Positions 49,250 through 62,533 of a stretch of 64,000 nucleotides of DNA are shown here, piece after piece. Within the stretch, counting starts at the first letter, position 1; the number at the start of each line of letters is the position of its first letter. Below the pieces are notes generated by a model. That model did not search any database and was not told where the DNA came from. It was given only the letters and a program-made list of their open reading frames with translations. The DNA is from Ancylostoma caninum. Its lineage: Eukaryota > Nematoda > Chromadorea > Rhabditida > Ancylostomatidae. The DNA lies in NCBI GenBank assembly GCA_037903475.1, contig JBAJFG010000196.1, positions 248,001-312,000 of the forward strand, written 5' to 3'. Position numbers and translations under genes: made by a program.

Positions 49250-50676
49250 GAAAAGTTCGGCAGATAGTCAACAAAAGTTACTCGAACCTTGTAAAGCAAG
49301 AACCCTCTGGGCCCAACAATTCCGTAGTTATAATGCGCTATTTCAGCAAAATATAGATAACAAATTTCAAAGTTTGCCAAATGAAGCAAAAGTAGTGAAA
49401 ATTCGTTCTACTATGCTAAGCACACCATCGCAATAACATTTTATTAACATTCGCAGCAAAAGTTTGTGTTTTGCCCTCAATAATTTAGTTTCCAATAAAG
49501 TTCTGGACGCTGATCCCCTGAGGGCATGAGCTTGCATGCATCCAAGATCCAGCACAAGATCTAGAAATCTTGATCGAAAATTCGATGCTTAACTCGATGG
49601 TAAAATTCCCGCGGCTCTATCTCTTCATTGAAGAGCGCTAATCTAGAACCTAGAAGCAGCTTTCGAATTTTCGTGGAGGGACCCGCAACCCCCGGACGAC
49701 CAGAACCCCCCATCTCAGCCGCCCCGGCCGCGCGCCACCTTTTGGCGTTGGTCCCCTCACGTCAGCCCTTCTCTCCGAGGCTTGGATTATATAGCATCTG
49801 GTGTCCAGTCATTGCTGAGCAGATGACAAAAAAAAAGAGCCAAAAAATGACATGAGTCGAAAGCTGCTGTTTCTTGAATATTTGGAAGACCATGCCAGGC
49901 TTATACGAAAAATCTGGTCATCAGCTCATATAGCCGCTTGTCAAGCCTTCTACTGATGTGTTTTCAGCTACAGTAGTGGAAATCTTGAAATTTCAGCGGT
50001 TCGAAACTACAAAATGGATGGATGAATTCCAGTGAGCTTGCGCATTCTACAACAACAAGATGTGTTGTATTGCGTGGTGGAATCCTGCTTCTATAGCCCT
50101 TCTGGATGGGATGCTATGACTCCCTCATTACTGTGCCATGAGGATGTGACGGAGTATGCGGTGCAATATAAAAGACGCTTTATTCACAAATGCTGGAGCC
50201 CCATGCTAGTCTTGAAAGGTTCGGCATATTGAGAAGAAAAATAGCTTTGACCATGCTTAGCAAGAGCTCGCCAGCTCTTACCATTCTGTAGTTACAAGGC
50301 GCAAACTTTGCAAATTTTCGAAAATTTCGAAGTATACCAAATGAAGCAAAAGTATTGAAACTTCGTTCCAGTGCTGCCATTACATCAATACATTAACATT
50401 TTATTAAGATTGGATCCAAAAACTTGTGTGTTGCTCCATATTTTTCTAGTTTCCCATGAAATTCTGGGTGCCAATGCCCTGAGGGCATAAACTTGAACGC
50501 AACCGAAAACCACCACGGCACCGTCTTATAGATCTCGAGACGCTGATTCCAAAAATATATAAGTTTATGCGGATATCTCTGCTCTGAACTGAGTTATAGT
50601 AAAAAGACGCAAAAGACGCGCCTTTGCGTCTTTTCCGTCTTTTTTCCAAAGATTACCGACGGTATTGTACTGAAGG
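49250..50676 (-). repeat. Right arm of large inverted repeat
   Basis: Reverse complement of 47309-48734. It includes an antisense copy of the end of the predicted last smg-7 exon (about 50559-50676). ORFs in this arm are mirror images of those in the left arm. Confidence 0.93.
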
Positions 50677-53600
50677 TACACTCGCAGGTGCTATGGGCTA
50701 TAGCCAAAGCAGCGTGGAGCTGTGCTGCGATCTTTGGATCCAGAATACGGGGAAGACCAACCGTTATGCGCACCCATTGTCTCAGCCTCGTTATTTTAAC
50801 GAATCATTTCTCTGCACACATTGCTTTTGGAGTCATGTGGTAGTAGTAGTGAAATTACGTAGTGAAATTTTTTGGGAAGTCCCCACCCACTCCCCTACTC
50901 CACTATCTGATTAGAATATTTTACGTAAGCTGGTATTTATTCCAATACATCAGATTTTTGACAATAAGCTGTTGTAGGTTTTAGGCGTTATGGAAGTTTT
51001 TCTGTGCAGTTCTTCCTTCCCAGAACGAATGGCAATAGGCGGTAGTGATGCTCTCGAGCGGGGCCGAGTATAATATGAGGTTGAAGATAAAGTAATGAAA
51101 GAAATTTCTCAAGACTTTCTTATTCCCTATTGCTGATGGTTTGGTCATGCATGGCCCGCTGATATAATAAAAGATTCCCAAAAGTAATACCTGTGGCTAT
51201 TGAAGGGCGAGGGAGTGCGTGCCACCGCGGTTGCGCCTTCAATTGTGAAAGGATGCTTTTGTCACAACCTCTATTATGAGTTGCTCTGCAACATGTTGGC
51301 AAGTACTGGAGTTACTAATGACAGTAGTGCAATAAGGGAGAGAGTGCCTAGATATTTTACAGTACGCGACCGCTCCACTTTCTTGCAGTCTGGATATCTG
51401 GGCTTTTATGAGGAGCCACGCCTGGGACGGTCTCACGTCGCAACGCGAAGTAATTGCTGTGATTTGGGTTAATATTGCAAGGTGAGACAGACACGACTAC
51501 CATATGGGTAGGCCAGGTCTGAAAACTGAGGGAAACCATTGGAGAAAAACGATAAAAACGGAAATCCTTGCTCCGCGCCACTTATTTTACATGACAATTT
51601 TCCCACTTTTTCTGTCCCAAACTGGTGGATCTTTCCTGTACTCTGGTAACCCGCTATTCTTACTCTCCTTGCTTGTCACTCTCTGATCACTATTTCACCC
51701 TACCCCTAAGTTTTTTTTTCTTGAAAGAGAAAATCTCGTCGATTCTCATTGATTTTGGGAAGGGGTCCCGCTGTTTGCCGAGGCGCAGCTTGGGCAGTTC
51801 TAAGACAAGAGAATCGGCGTTCTAACGATGTGGTGAAGTAATGTCATGGATTCGAAAGTGCCATACTCAGTTTGTTGAGAAAAAAAACCTCCGGAAGCGA
51901 AAGATGAAAATCTGGCTTGGATTCCACTTTTTTCCATTACTTTCTCCTCAACCTAGTACTTATGAACATAGAAAAAAATCGTTGAGCATCCCACACTGGT
52001 CACCTATATTCGTTTACCTTTGCTACTATTTCTTAGGACTTCTCTTTTCTAATTGTCTTGTTCTTGCTAATTTTCGATGGATTTTGTTTTGAAACTCTAG
52101 CTGGCAAGGCCGTTTTCGGCGGAAATTACCTCTTTCCCACGTCGCCCTCCTGCTTCGCCTCCCCACACCACAGACTGTACCTAATACCTAACAGCGACAT
52201 CTCCATAACTAGTGCTCGTGTGATGTGATTTATCGCTCTCCCTCCATAAAATTCATGCCTGCTCATTTTTCTCGATTGGCATGTGCCAATCTTTGTAATA
52301 TGGCCCCTCCGTATGACGTTCCTTCTCAGTCAGCGATTCTTTTTGCTGGATATACAACGTAAGCAGACTGGGTTGTTGTCCGCGGCCTGCTCCGAACGAC
52401 GTAGGCCGGAGGATTTCGATAGGCTGCCGTTCATTGCCCGTCCTGCCGCCGATCGAGCCCACAAATGGGACTGGCGCCCGCTCTTTTTTGGACAATCAAT
52501 GGGCGCGTGTTTAAGGCTTCTCGCATGTTTGGTGGTCCGCCGAGTCCGGATGGAGTTGGTGAATGGCAAGTGCACTGGCGAGATCCTGCATCTCCTTAAT
52601 CCATATCATACCTCTGCCCCGTGCGTCCCTCGCTCTCGTTCCCAGCTGGGAGAGCGCGCATCGATCGCGTCGCACTCCATGAATAGGCCTCGGGCTATAG
52701 TTCGAATTCAATATCCCTCTCTATTAGCATTGCCCTCCCACGGCGCTGTCGAGTTATCCGCAGTTTGTTTCTCCTGACAGATATGTCTGTGGCTTCGTGC
52801 TTAACCCTTATTACTACTCTGTAGTATCAAACGATAATTTAATTTGCGTTATGCATGCAGAATGTTTCGAACTTCCATCTAGCTTTGTGCAACACTCATT
52901 TTTCAATTTTTTAATCGTAACTCCATGAAAGCTCTCCTCTTACTGGAATATAGTATCGATCATGATCGCATAGCCTTTCAATTTTCCCTCCCTTATCTCT
53001 GAATCTTGGGTGTTCAAATTTTTACTAGAGTTTTGGACGCTCATGCGGAAGCGTTTATCTAAAATTCTCTGATAATCGAATGTGGCAAGATGTTCTAGTA
53101 CTTCTTAGTGAAGAAAGAATTGGTAGACCAGGTTTCATCCAGCCAAAATCTGGGATTTGTTAGTATCGACTGGTGGTGGAAGAATTTCTTCAGAATGGAA
53201 TTTCTTCAAAACGAAGAAACTAATATTAGGGTGAGTCTCTACCACTCTCAGAAAAAAATTGAGTTCCAGAACTTCAACTGCAATTATGTGGAGATTTGGA
53301 GGGCTGTATAATTTTGGTTGGTACCGCTTGTCGAATGGTAACGTTTAGAGGCCAACGAATGAGCCCCATCGGGACTCCAATATTCGAGAGGCAATCCTTA
53401 TTTTGTTTGCACTTTGGCTGTTGGTGAGAGATTGCAAATCGTATTTCAAAACGCTGTTCAACCGTTTTTCCTTCGTTTTCGTCCCTTATTCGCAGCTGCA
53501 ACAGCTTCAATTTTAGCCACACAGTTGCTGAACATTTCACATGTCGTACACATATGCATGTGTCTACCGCTTACCGTGTCCTTCGCGGTTTATTTCGGGA

Positions 53601-56600
53601 AAAGCGGCGATGTACGACGGCAGAGCACTTGGCTGAGTTTACCTTTCCTTTCGCTCTCATGGCCGTGTCGGATTTCACCTTCGACGCGGGCGCCTCGTGG
53701 GACTCTCAGTCATCTTGGCCTCGTCCGCTAGCTTCAGCTGAAATTTGTGGTCTTTTTCCGCTCTACCCTTCCTTCGTGTTTCTGAACAGGACTCAGTGGA
53801 ATACCGGTTAGGCAAGCTCGGAAGTTCCTGGATTGAACTGGAAATCATGCGAGCTTCTAATTTTTGAATTTCTAGGGGAGCAGCAGAGTTATGTCAAGTC
53901 ATACAAGCGGTTTCCTCCCTCCAAGTTACCAATATTTCGAACTTCTCCCAAACACCGACTACCGCATTTGCAGTCTCACGCAGTACTTCCGCTCATGACG
54001 TTTTCGACACTCTGCAGACGGCTATTCCCAGAAATCTAGCTCTCTTAATAGCACTTTTTATCCGGAGTTGTTCGAGCACTGCATTCCTCGACAGGCTGAG
54101 CACACACGCAGCCTTTTTTTGTAGCGTAAAAAGGTTCGAAGCGGAGAGTTAATGACAGCGAATTCTTTCTAGACATACTGGCAATCATGTGGGCTGTCTC
54201 TGAGTCCCACCACATGGGTTTTGGATGAGCTGAGCAATCATGGGCGGGTTTCGGCGAGTGTACAAGAGGATCTCTGTCTGTTCGCGTTACCATATCGGTG
54301 CTCCCACCAGAACTCCTCCAACAGAAATCTGAATTTCTGAATTATTTGGATTCATATGCTGTCTTTCCTCGGTGTTCCTTAAGCTATAATTTACAACTTC
54401 CTTCCTTTCCTCTTAACATCCTTATGTGAGACCTGAAAATTGAACACCGTAGAGATCACCTTTTTTTTATCCTCCAGTCGATTGAGCAAGATTCCACAAT
54501 TACGGAAAGGGAACAGTCCGTGCCTCAGGTGTTTTTAGCCTCCTACAACACTAATGGCCATGCTTCAGTTTCACCAGTCTCTTTCTGGAATAGAAAAAGG
54601 AGCTTTGGATAAGAAGAACATTTTCCACACTTTATTTTACTAAGAAACTCTTGTTGTTTTTGTTCTGGAACATTGCATGCTCTCAGGTTTTGCCATTTTT
54701 TGTAGCCTCCCTCCCCCTCCCTGTCTTTGCTTCGATGTCAAATCCAGCTTTCTTCATATCTGGATGGAAATAGTGAAAAATCTTATCAATCCAAGCTGAA
54801 AGAGTACGCACTTTGTTTGTCCTTTTTTTTTTGCTGTGTCGATTACCGCTGTTAGGTTGTGCTAAGCAGACCGCCACCCGTGGCATGCACACATAGCTTT
54901 CGAATCTCAGGTAGGAAGGTGCAATTATTTTGGTTGAACTGGCTCGAGTTTTTGATGCTATCGGTGTCTTCAATCCTAAAAGTGGCTCTGCTCGTGATTT
55001 GTACCAACAGACATCTTATTCCTCTTGACAACTCACATGTGCTCTAGGCACATCTGGCAATTCTCAAAACAGATACTTACCACTTCGTCCAGCCGATCTT
55101 TCATTTACTTATTTATTTATTTATTTAATACGCCCGTAGGCGCGCCACAACCTCAGGAATCTTGGTCTGCGCGATAAAACCGTGGAGGATAAAAAAAACA
55201 CAAAAAAATAACAACGAGAACAGATAAAAAAAAGAGAAACTCCCACTGAACAAGATGTTGTGTTAGCTTCCCATCCGTTTCACCATTATTCAGCATCTTT
55301 CGAACTGACGACACATGTCACTGTTACCGTCTCCGAACAATACAGAAGCACATGTATAGATCTTTCAAGTTCCGACAGAATATCATAGTTTCTTTTTCAC
55401 TTCTAGCGGTGGCGAAGTGCGCTGAATGCAGATTTATTTGATGATACACCACTTGATTACACAGATGAGCTATCGTTACTGTTAATTTTGGTTGTTTCCT
55501 TGGTGACTATGAAGGAGGAGTCACTCGGCCAAATCGCAAAGTGATGAACGATAAGTTATGTCAATCGCATTCGCACACGTGAGCGTTTCGAGCGCAGACA
55601 TTCCGTACGGGTCAACACACATACTGCCAGGAACTGGGCTTTCAGTTCGTACAGTACTAAATCTGGACATGCTTTCAAGTCCAAGTGAATTCTTCTGTTA
55701 AACAGCAGAGGTCAGAATAACTTTTCTTCGGTAATAGCTAATTCTTCTGCACACGCCACAAGCGGTCATGCTGACAGTGCATAAGTTGTCTAGGAAATTG
55801 CTGAGATCCGCGAGTTCAACTATCTTCAAAATAGCGACTCATATGCCTAGCTGACAATACTTACGGCTCGGCTAGGTCATCAGGCAACATCAGATGTTCT
55901 GCAGTCGCACGGACAGTACTTTATCTTGACTGATGGTCGACCGACAGCGAACATCAATGTAGAGCGACTATTATTTTTACGACTTTCGTCGGAAGTCTTC
56001 AATCTTCTCCGAGAACGACACCAGTGAATCACAGGAGCGCAGGAGTACAGGAGTTAGTCGGTCATAACGGAGAAGTTAGTTCTCACTGGAATGTGGTACT
56101 TTCGTGGGGTGTCGAACAAGTTCTGAGCGGCCGCTGCGTTAATTGTTAATTGCTGGTGCTGATATCAAACACCTTCTCATGGCATCTATCTTGATCTCTA
56201 AGTAACCTCTTTCTTACTATGGTGCTTCCGCTTCCAGCTGGACTGGTTCCGAGGGACCGCAGCAGAATGTTCTCTGCTGCGATCCTTCCGAAAATTTGTC
56301 GGAGTCATTTATGGTGTACATACGTCATTTACCAATATTCATGGAAAACTCTCCGCTATGTTCGCATCTGAAGAGTAACTGAAGTGAAACTTCTGAAGGG
56401 AATCTTCTCGCTCTAGAAGTCGCTTCGGATTTGCCGCGCGGCAATGAATACCCCAGACCATTCGACTCCGCAACTCGCGGAGCGGACTCGCAAATTACGC
56501 AAGGGAGTGGTATAAATTGATCTTGAACGGATACGAGTGATAAAAATCCGCTATTTGTTGCATCATTTCGCATTGTTTTTCATTAATGCACCGTGCATAC

Positions 56601-59600
56601 GTCGAGGAATCGACACGTGGACAGACAAATGTAATTGATTAGTGGTAATGATCGGGGGAACGGGTATCGTTACCACTGTGTTTCTCCCCACACGATTAAA
56701 TGATACCTGTCCAGCTGTTCCATATCCACGACTAATTTCACTTCTTTCATAGTAGAGGCTAAAAGCAACTTTGTGTCAATTACTTAGGCCGCGCAGAGGG
56801 TGCTGAGTCCTTGAGCTAAGAGGGTCAAGTGGCGCTGGTTCGCCGAGCGGCTGCTGGAGCTTAAGTGTCGCCCGGCGAGCTTTCGAGCGTCCGGAAGCTG
56901 TACCGCAACAACGCATCGAAGTGTGCGGAATCGATCCGTGCGCCGAACACAAAGGCGCGCAGTTGCAATCCTGGCATAATAATTGGATTGCTTGTGCTGG
57001 CTTTGCTTATCCGTCGTCGAGAGGGTGCGTTTATCCTCGAGGTTACGCGAACCGACTTACGCCAGTAGCTACGCGCTTTTGCTCTGTATTTCAGCCGTTT
57101 CATCGGTTGTCCTCCGCTTATTTTCCAGCGAAACGCTAATCTTCCTAGAGACCTCCTTGTTTACTTTCCGTGAGAAACTGGTTCTGATCCCTTCCCACAC
57201 ATATTCGTGGTTTTATGCCCTCGTTTGGTCAATTTTCTAGGATCAGGTGTGCGTTGCTTCACTGCTCTGTTCTATTTTGAGTGAACTTTGCCTAACCGAT
57301 CATCTGGAACAGCAATCAGCCGAGCCATCTGTCTCGTTGGCATCATTTTTCGCCTTTTTTATGGCCTTCACTGGTTCAGTGTCAAGACATTCCACGATCT
57401 ATGATCAATTGATCGAATTCGCTGTAGATAAGGAAAATTCTTGCCCAGTCCTTCTCCCGACACGTCGCTTCGCCGCTATGCTCATTCGTTCCCTTCTGTT
57501 TTCAATTAGGCAATCGTTCCAGTTTAATTGGAAATTCCTTTGAAATGGAATTGTTCTCATTTAGGCTTGTTTCACGACCTTTAGGCTTATCGCGAGGGCT
57601 TCGAATTGAATTCAAGGTTCAAGATCTTCCTCTCTTTTTTATTTCTTGAGAAATCTCACCAATAAGCTTCATTTCCTGTATCTTGTTACTTGGAATTTCA
57701 TTATATAAAGAACAGTAATATAGTTCCAGTGCTTTTCTAAAAAAACCTTCGAGAGCCGAAACTCTTACTCTTCTTCGGCAATGCTTGGTACTGACCTTTT
57801 ACGAAGCACATTCGAGTTTTTCACGTACAGAATCTTACTGTAAGTATTTTCAATCTCCCCACAGAATATGCCGGCCTTTTACATACTTGTTGTTAGTTTT
57901 CTCTGGTCCTCAGACTGATGCGGGTGAGTTTTCCCCTCTCAGCTGTTCGTGCCTCATGCATATCACCTGTTTTCATCAATTTGTTCCATAGTTGAAGCTC
58001 AACTACCATGTGCTTTTAATGGCGAGCTTGTGTACGTGACCTTACGCCGTTACCAGGATTTCTTCCCCGATGGTTATCTGGGCCAGAATAGCTCCGTAAA
58101 AATACTTCACGCTCTCAACACCAACACAGATTATGAAGTTTTGTGTCGTAAACGGTAGTACTTGGCCGGTGTAGTGAGTGCTCAGATGCGGACTACGGTA
58201 TTTCACAGTGTACACGCCTTCTCACAGTTATTTAGTCGAGTTATGCTATTATGACGTTAGAACCACAAGCATTTCCTGTTCACCCGAATTTCTCCCAAGT
58301 TCCTCCCGTGTCCCTTCTCTCTGAAAGATTTCGTCATCATCTGTTAGTCGGCGTCTTAGAAGAAATCGAGGGTGTTCAGTGGACGAGAGCTTCCACAGTG
58401 CCAGAGCTGGTCAGTGGCTGTCGTGTGTTTGTGGGAAATTCGTACAAACATATTCTTCCAAATTTTAACAATTTTTACCAATCATGCGCTCCAATTTATG
58501 GGAGAATTTCGGCGCTAGAGAAACATTTATGGAACCCTCAGATGCATAAGGAGAAAGCAAATCAAAGTAACACAAATATGATAAGCTGTAAACGTTGTGA
58601 ACGTACATGTCCTAGGTAAAGAAAATTTTGGAGTAGAATATAGAAAAAAAAGAAAAAAGTCTTGGATTGAAAGGGAGCGCAAAGATCGCAAGGTATTCAC
58701 ATACTTAGGACTGCTCTAGCAACGCAAACAAAATTTTAGCGTATTTTACGAAATACCATGATTTTTGGCATGCGAGATTTTTTATGTAATAGTGTTTTTC
58801 TCCATTTGTTTGCTATTACTTATGATTTTTCTTCGTCGTTGTTCTACCTACGATATATCATTCTTCATTCTTCCCATTTCGCCATCACATCGCAACAATG
58901 GAATTTCACGCCCCCCCCCCCTTTTTTTTCGGAATGAGCACTGAAAAAATCCGAACCTCAAAATCTTCTTTCCCTTCGAAGAATTCAAATTACATACCGC
59001 CTTATGCAAGTATGCTTAACATCGTTTATTTCAACTTTTGGGCTGAAAGGCAGCACCCGTGATTATGCGACTATTTTGATGTCTGAGATGTGGAGTGTTT
59101 CGGTTCCCGATCAGTGGTCCCAGTGATTCCACGAAGTTGCATCGAAACGAGAATCAGCATTCCCAAGATAGAAAGGGATTGGATGTGTTCTAACACTTCA
59201 ACCGTATGACCTGTACCATAAAATGAATGGTAGCTTCCGGTCACAATCCCTCTTCCCTTTAACCCCTTGCGGACTACGTGATGCACATGGTGCATCACGA
59301 TCGTTCCTCCCTACATGGCATTGAGATGGACATTGCTTTGGTGTTGGGAATTGCACTTTTCCCGTGCACCCATTTTCAATTACTACATTATTAGATACAG
59401 AAAACAATGAATTGGGTTGGCCCGACCGGAGTTCAACCATTAATTGGCCATCTCTGCAAAAATGTGCTCTGTCCGCGATGTGTTAAACTTGTCCTTATTG
59501 ACACGTTCCATTCCACCTAGCCCAACTCATCCATGCTTTCCTTGCGGACCAAATTGGGAACAACAAAACACTCTTTCGCGTAGGATCTGACTGAAAAAGA

Positions 59601-62329
59601 TCACTGCGTTCAGTGGCTCACCTTGGGATCGATTTTGAAAATTTACACCAGAAGTTCCGAGCGAAGCTGATCGCAATGTTATACATATTTCCTTATGAAA
59701 TTGCATGAGAACCTCTCTTTGAAACCCTTTTTTTCCTGAATAATTCAAGGTCTCTGTTGTGACAGCTACCACAAGAAGTAGCATTTCTAACAGATTGAGC
59801 ACTAGCTACCAGGGTATGTCGCAACACCGCAGCTAACTGTGGTAGCTGTCGCAAAGAGCACTTCGAAATCGCCCCAAAGAACAGGTTCAAAATTTTGTAT
59901 TTTGCCACTTTTGTAGGAAAATATAGTGTGTATACAATACGTATGTGCATGAAATATATCCACAAATTTGATTGGTGTCGCTTGAAGATCCTTCCCATGC
60001 TGAGACCTCGAAATCGATGCTGGGCCAGGCATTGCCTTTGAGAACAGTTTCGGCAGTGCTATGCTGGAACTCCAAGAAATGTTTTGCGGACTATTCTCTC
60101 TATTCAGGAGTTTTATCAGAAATTTATCCAACTTATTGACTAAGAACTTCTTGCCTGTATTAGCACTTTGAACCCCATATACGATGGACCGACAATGACA
60201 ATCATTTCGATGAAAGCATCAGCATTGAGAAATTTGGGTGTTTGTTGTGCTTATCGGTTCACGTTGTCTTTTTTGCATTATCAATGTTCGAGAAGCTTTT
60301 ACGCTTTATTCTGTAGAAAGCTTGTGTACTTAGACGCAGGCGAAAACTACTAAGGTCCTCATCTTTGATGTTGATATAACTGATAAATATGCCGTTAGAG
60401 GGCGAGTGGATTCTACCTCGTGGCATGCTTGTGGCTTTGTTTCACGCTTAAAACCTTCCGTCTGGTCAGTTCATTCACTCTAAAACATTTCTTTTCCTTT
60501 GTTTGGGTAGGAACCGAGGAAGCGAATGTCATTGCGCCAAAATACATATGTATCTTTACCCATTTCACCTCCTGCAACAGAGACAATCAACGATTCAGGC
60601 GGAAGAGATCATCGGCTATTAATGGCGATCAGCTGATAAATGCTGCTATTCGCACGGTCAACTCACGCGTTCAGTTCCCGCAGGTTCTTTTTGCGGAATT
60701 TCCTAAAGGGTATGCCAAAATTATGGCTACCAATTTAACGTCCTGAACGGAGAAGCTGCGTATAATTTCGGGGTGGTTTCTAAGAGAGAATGTTAACTTT
60801 TACAGCAACAATAACTTACATTTGATTTCGAATGTTACTTTGTCATTGTCGATATAGGCCTTCGATACTTACGAAGAAAATTTTGTCTGACGCAAGCAGT
60901 GGTTAGTGTCATTCTCGAGTTTTCATGAAAAGCTGCATGCTCATCAAGGGTAATATTTGGTGCCTAGTATGCATTCGATGCAGGAACCACCCGGATAGAG
61001 TGATCCAGGGGGTGGAGACCGGAGGAGTTTAGGCCACCGACTGAAGTTGACCATTTGAGTAAAAAAAGTTTTTTGCTAGTGCCATACTCTGGCATTCTTG
61101 CAGGCTACACGTTCATATGACACTTATTCTCATTTTAGGGGCTCCTCTTTAATTTTTTCCTCACGGTCATTCTCATTGACAGCTTCATACTGCTCGTGTC
61201 ACGCGAGATTTGTCGGAAACGGCTCATCGGCATACGTCGACCACATTCAGTTTCTCCTCGATTTTGGTCGAAATTTTTGAGATAGGGCATCTTTTGCAAA
61301 TGAGACAAACGCCTCCCCTTAGCAGGACTTTGACACACCGGATCATCCCATGGATGGAGTTCTTTCACATTTTTGAAGGGCCTCAAATCTTGCATGTTTA
61401 AACATCGTGTGCTAAGGGATAGGTATAGAAAGATGGGACTAGATTTGGACCATGGGTCAAGGCCACAGATGAAACGACATGAGCAGAAAGTAAAATATAA
61501 GGTAGAACGTTTGTACTATAGGGAAATTTCAATAAATGTCAGAACATGAAGCTCTTCAGCACTTGAGCGAATCCAAGGCGCGCGGGCAGTACCCATAATT
61601 CTGGGCAACTCTGTAAGTTTCGGCGTTTGATAGCAGCACAGCACCCAGTTTTGCCGGCTCAATTGGCCACCTTCGATCAGCTTCTCAAAGCATTGGGAAA
61701 TTAATTATCCACCACTACTAGTACGTGAAATGTGATGGGACTCTCCTTAAATTGTTGTATCTTTGTATCAGGACGCCACGCATTGTCAGATGCTCATGCC
61801 TGTTGCCGAACCGGATATATAAGATGTCATTTAAGGCTGCAGGCAGCTCTTGGGGAAATCAGTGGCTCCTGAGCTAGTATTCATGAACGCATAACCAAGC
61901 TAAACCAAACCATTTTTTAACGCCCTGTGCTTCCTGGCAGAACTTGGTATCTAAGATAGCCAACCATGTCAACCATCGTTATTTTGCGGGCCATCATTTT
62001 ACAAATACAAGTCCTGCAGTCATCAATCGCCTGATCCCTCTGTTGCTCGCACAAAACGTGAATATGGGAAGTTTTCGGAGGAAAAGTGTTCTGCACAGGC
62101 CACAGTTTCGTGCAGATGTGGCGTGGATTTCGGTGCCGTTTATTGTCCCGTCTGCTGTTTTAAACAAACACATTTGCCACTGTCATTCGACAGCGAGTAG
62201 GTGGCTCCTTCTCACTCACTCCATCTAATTCCATGACTTTCGCACCTTTCGTGATTTTTGGACGCCTCCTCCATGTGTTCCTCAGTTGTGTGCGAATACG
62301 TATGGGTAATATGGCTATCATTCCAGGTA
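50677..62329. other. Gene-poor interval, no supported gene
   Basis: Contains open frames at 52283-52777 (164 codons, GC-rich), 53414-53811, 57247-57543, 57949-58158 and 58251-58619, none with recognisable motifs or good paired splice sites. CpG-rich patches occur at about 52380-52780 and 56840-57070 and could be promoters or first noncoding exons of the gene starting at 62534 (speculative). An (ATTT)n tract lies at about 55107-55127 and a C/T homopolymer at 58911-58929. Confidence 0.45.
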
Positions 62330-62533
62330 GCCTGCGCTGTAGACGTCGACGCACCGTGCTCTGCGCACCACAGCAGCCGTTGGACGCGCAGAAGGACCAT
62401 TAGAAGAGGAGAGGAGGAAGCGGAGGGAGCGAACAGCAGCGGGACCGGCCAGCCAGCCACTGTGTCTCTTCCGCGGGGCGTGCCCAGGGCTCGCCCGTAG
62501 ATTGCAAGCATATTCGGGTACCTCTACCGCAGT
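62330..62533 (+). promoter_or_regulatory. GC-rich 5' region with candidate trans-splice acceptor
   Basis: GC-rich leader sequence in front of the ATG at 62534. CCTCTACCGCAG ends at 62532, one base before the ATG, and would serve as a spliced-leader acceptor; another acceptor-like TTCCAG precedes 62328. Promoter function is an inference from composition. Confidence 0.4.

Noticed and set aside
47336..50649. Mirror-image ORFs of 60-96 codons on both strands
   Set aside because: They are duplicated by the inverted repeat and show no protein features other than the predicted end of smg-7.
50624..50914. Possible smg-7 exon just right of the inverted repeat
   Set aside because: A phase-compatible acceptor (CTCGCAG at about 50688) exists, but the translation shows no SMG7 resemblance and the donor is weak.
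52283..52777. 164-codon ORF, longest in the gene-poor interval
   Set aside because: Composition follows the local GC bias, overlapping ORFs exist on the other strand, and no family resemblance or splice context was found.
57247..57543. 98-codon ORF with protein-like composition
   Set aside because: An acceptor-like TTTTCTAG precedes it, but there is no usable donor and no recognisable domain.
57949..58158. Possible exon with FNGELVYVTLRRYQDFF
   Set aside because: Reads like protein and has an acceptor (CCATAG), but no partner exon in the right phase was found; considered as a smg-7 end exon and dropped.
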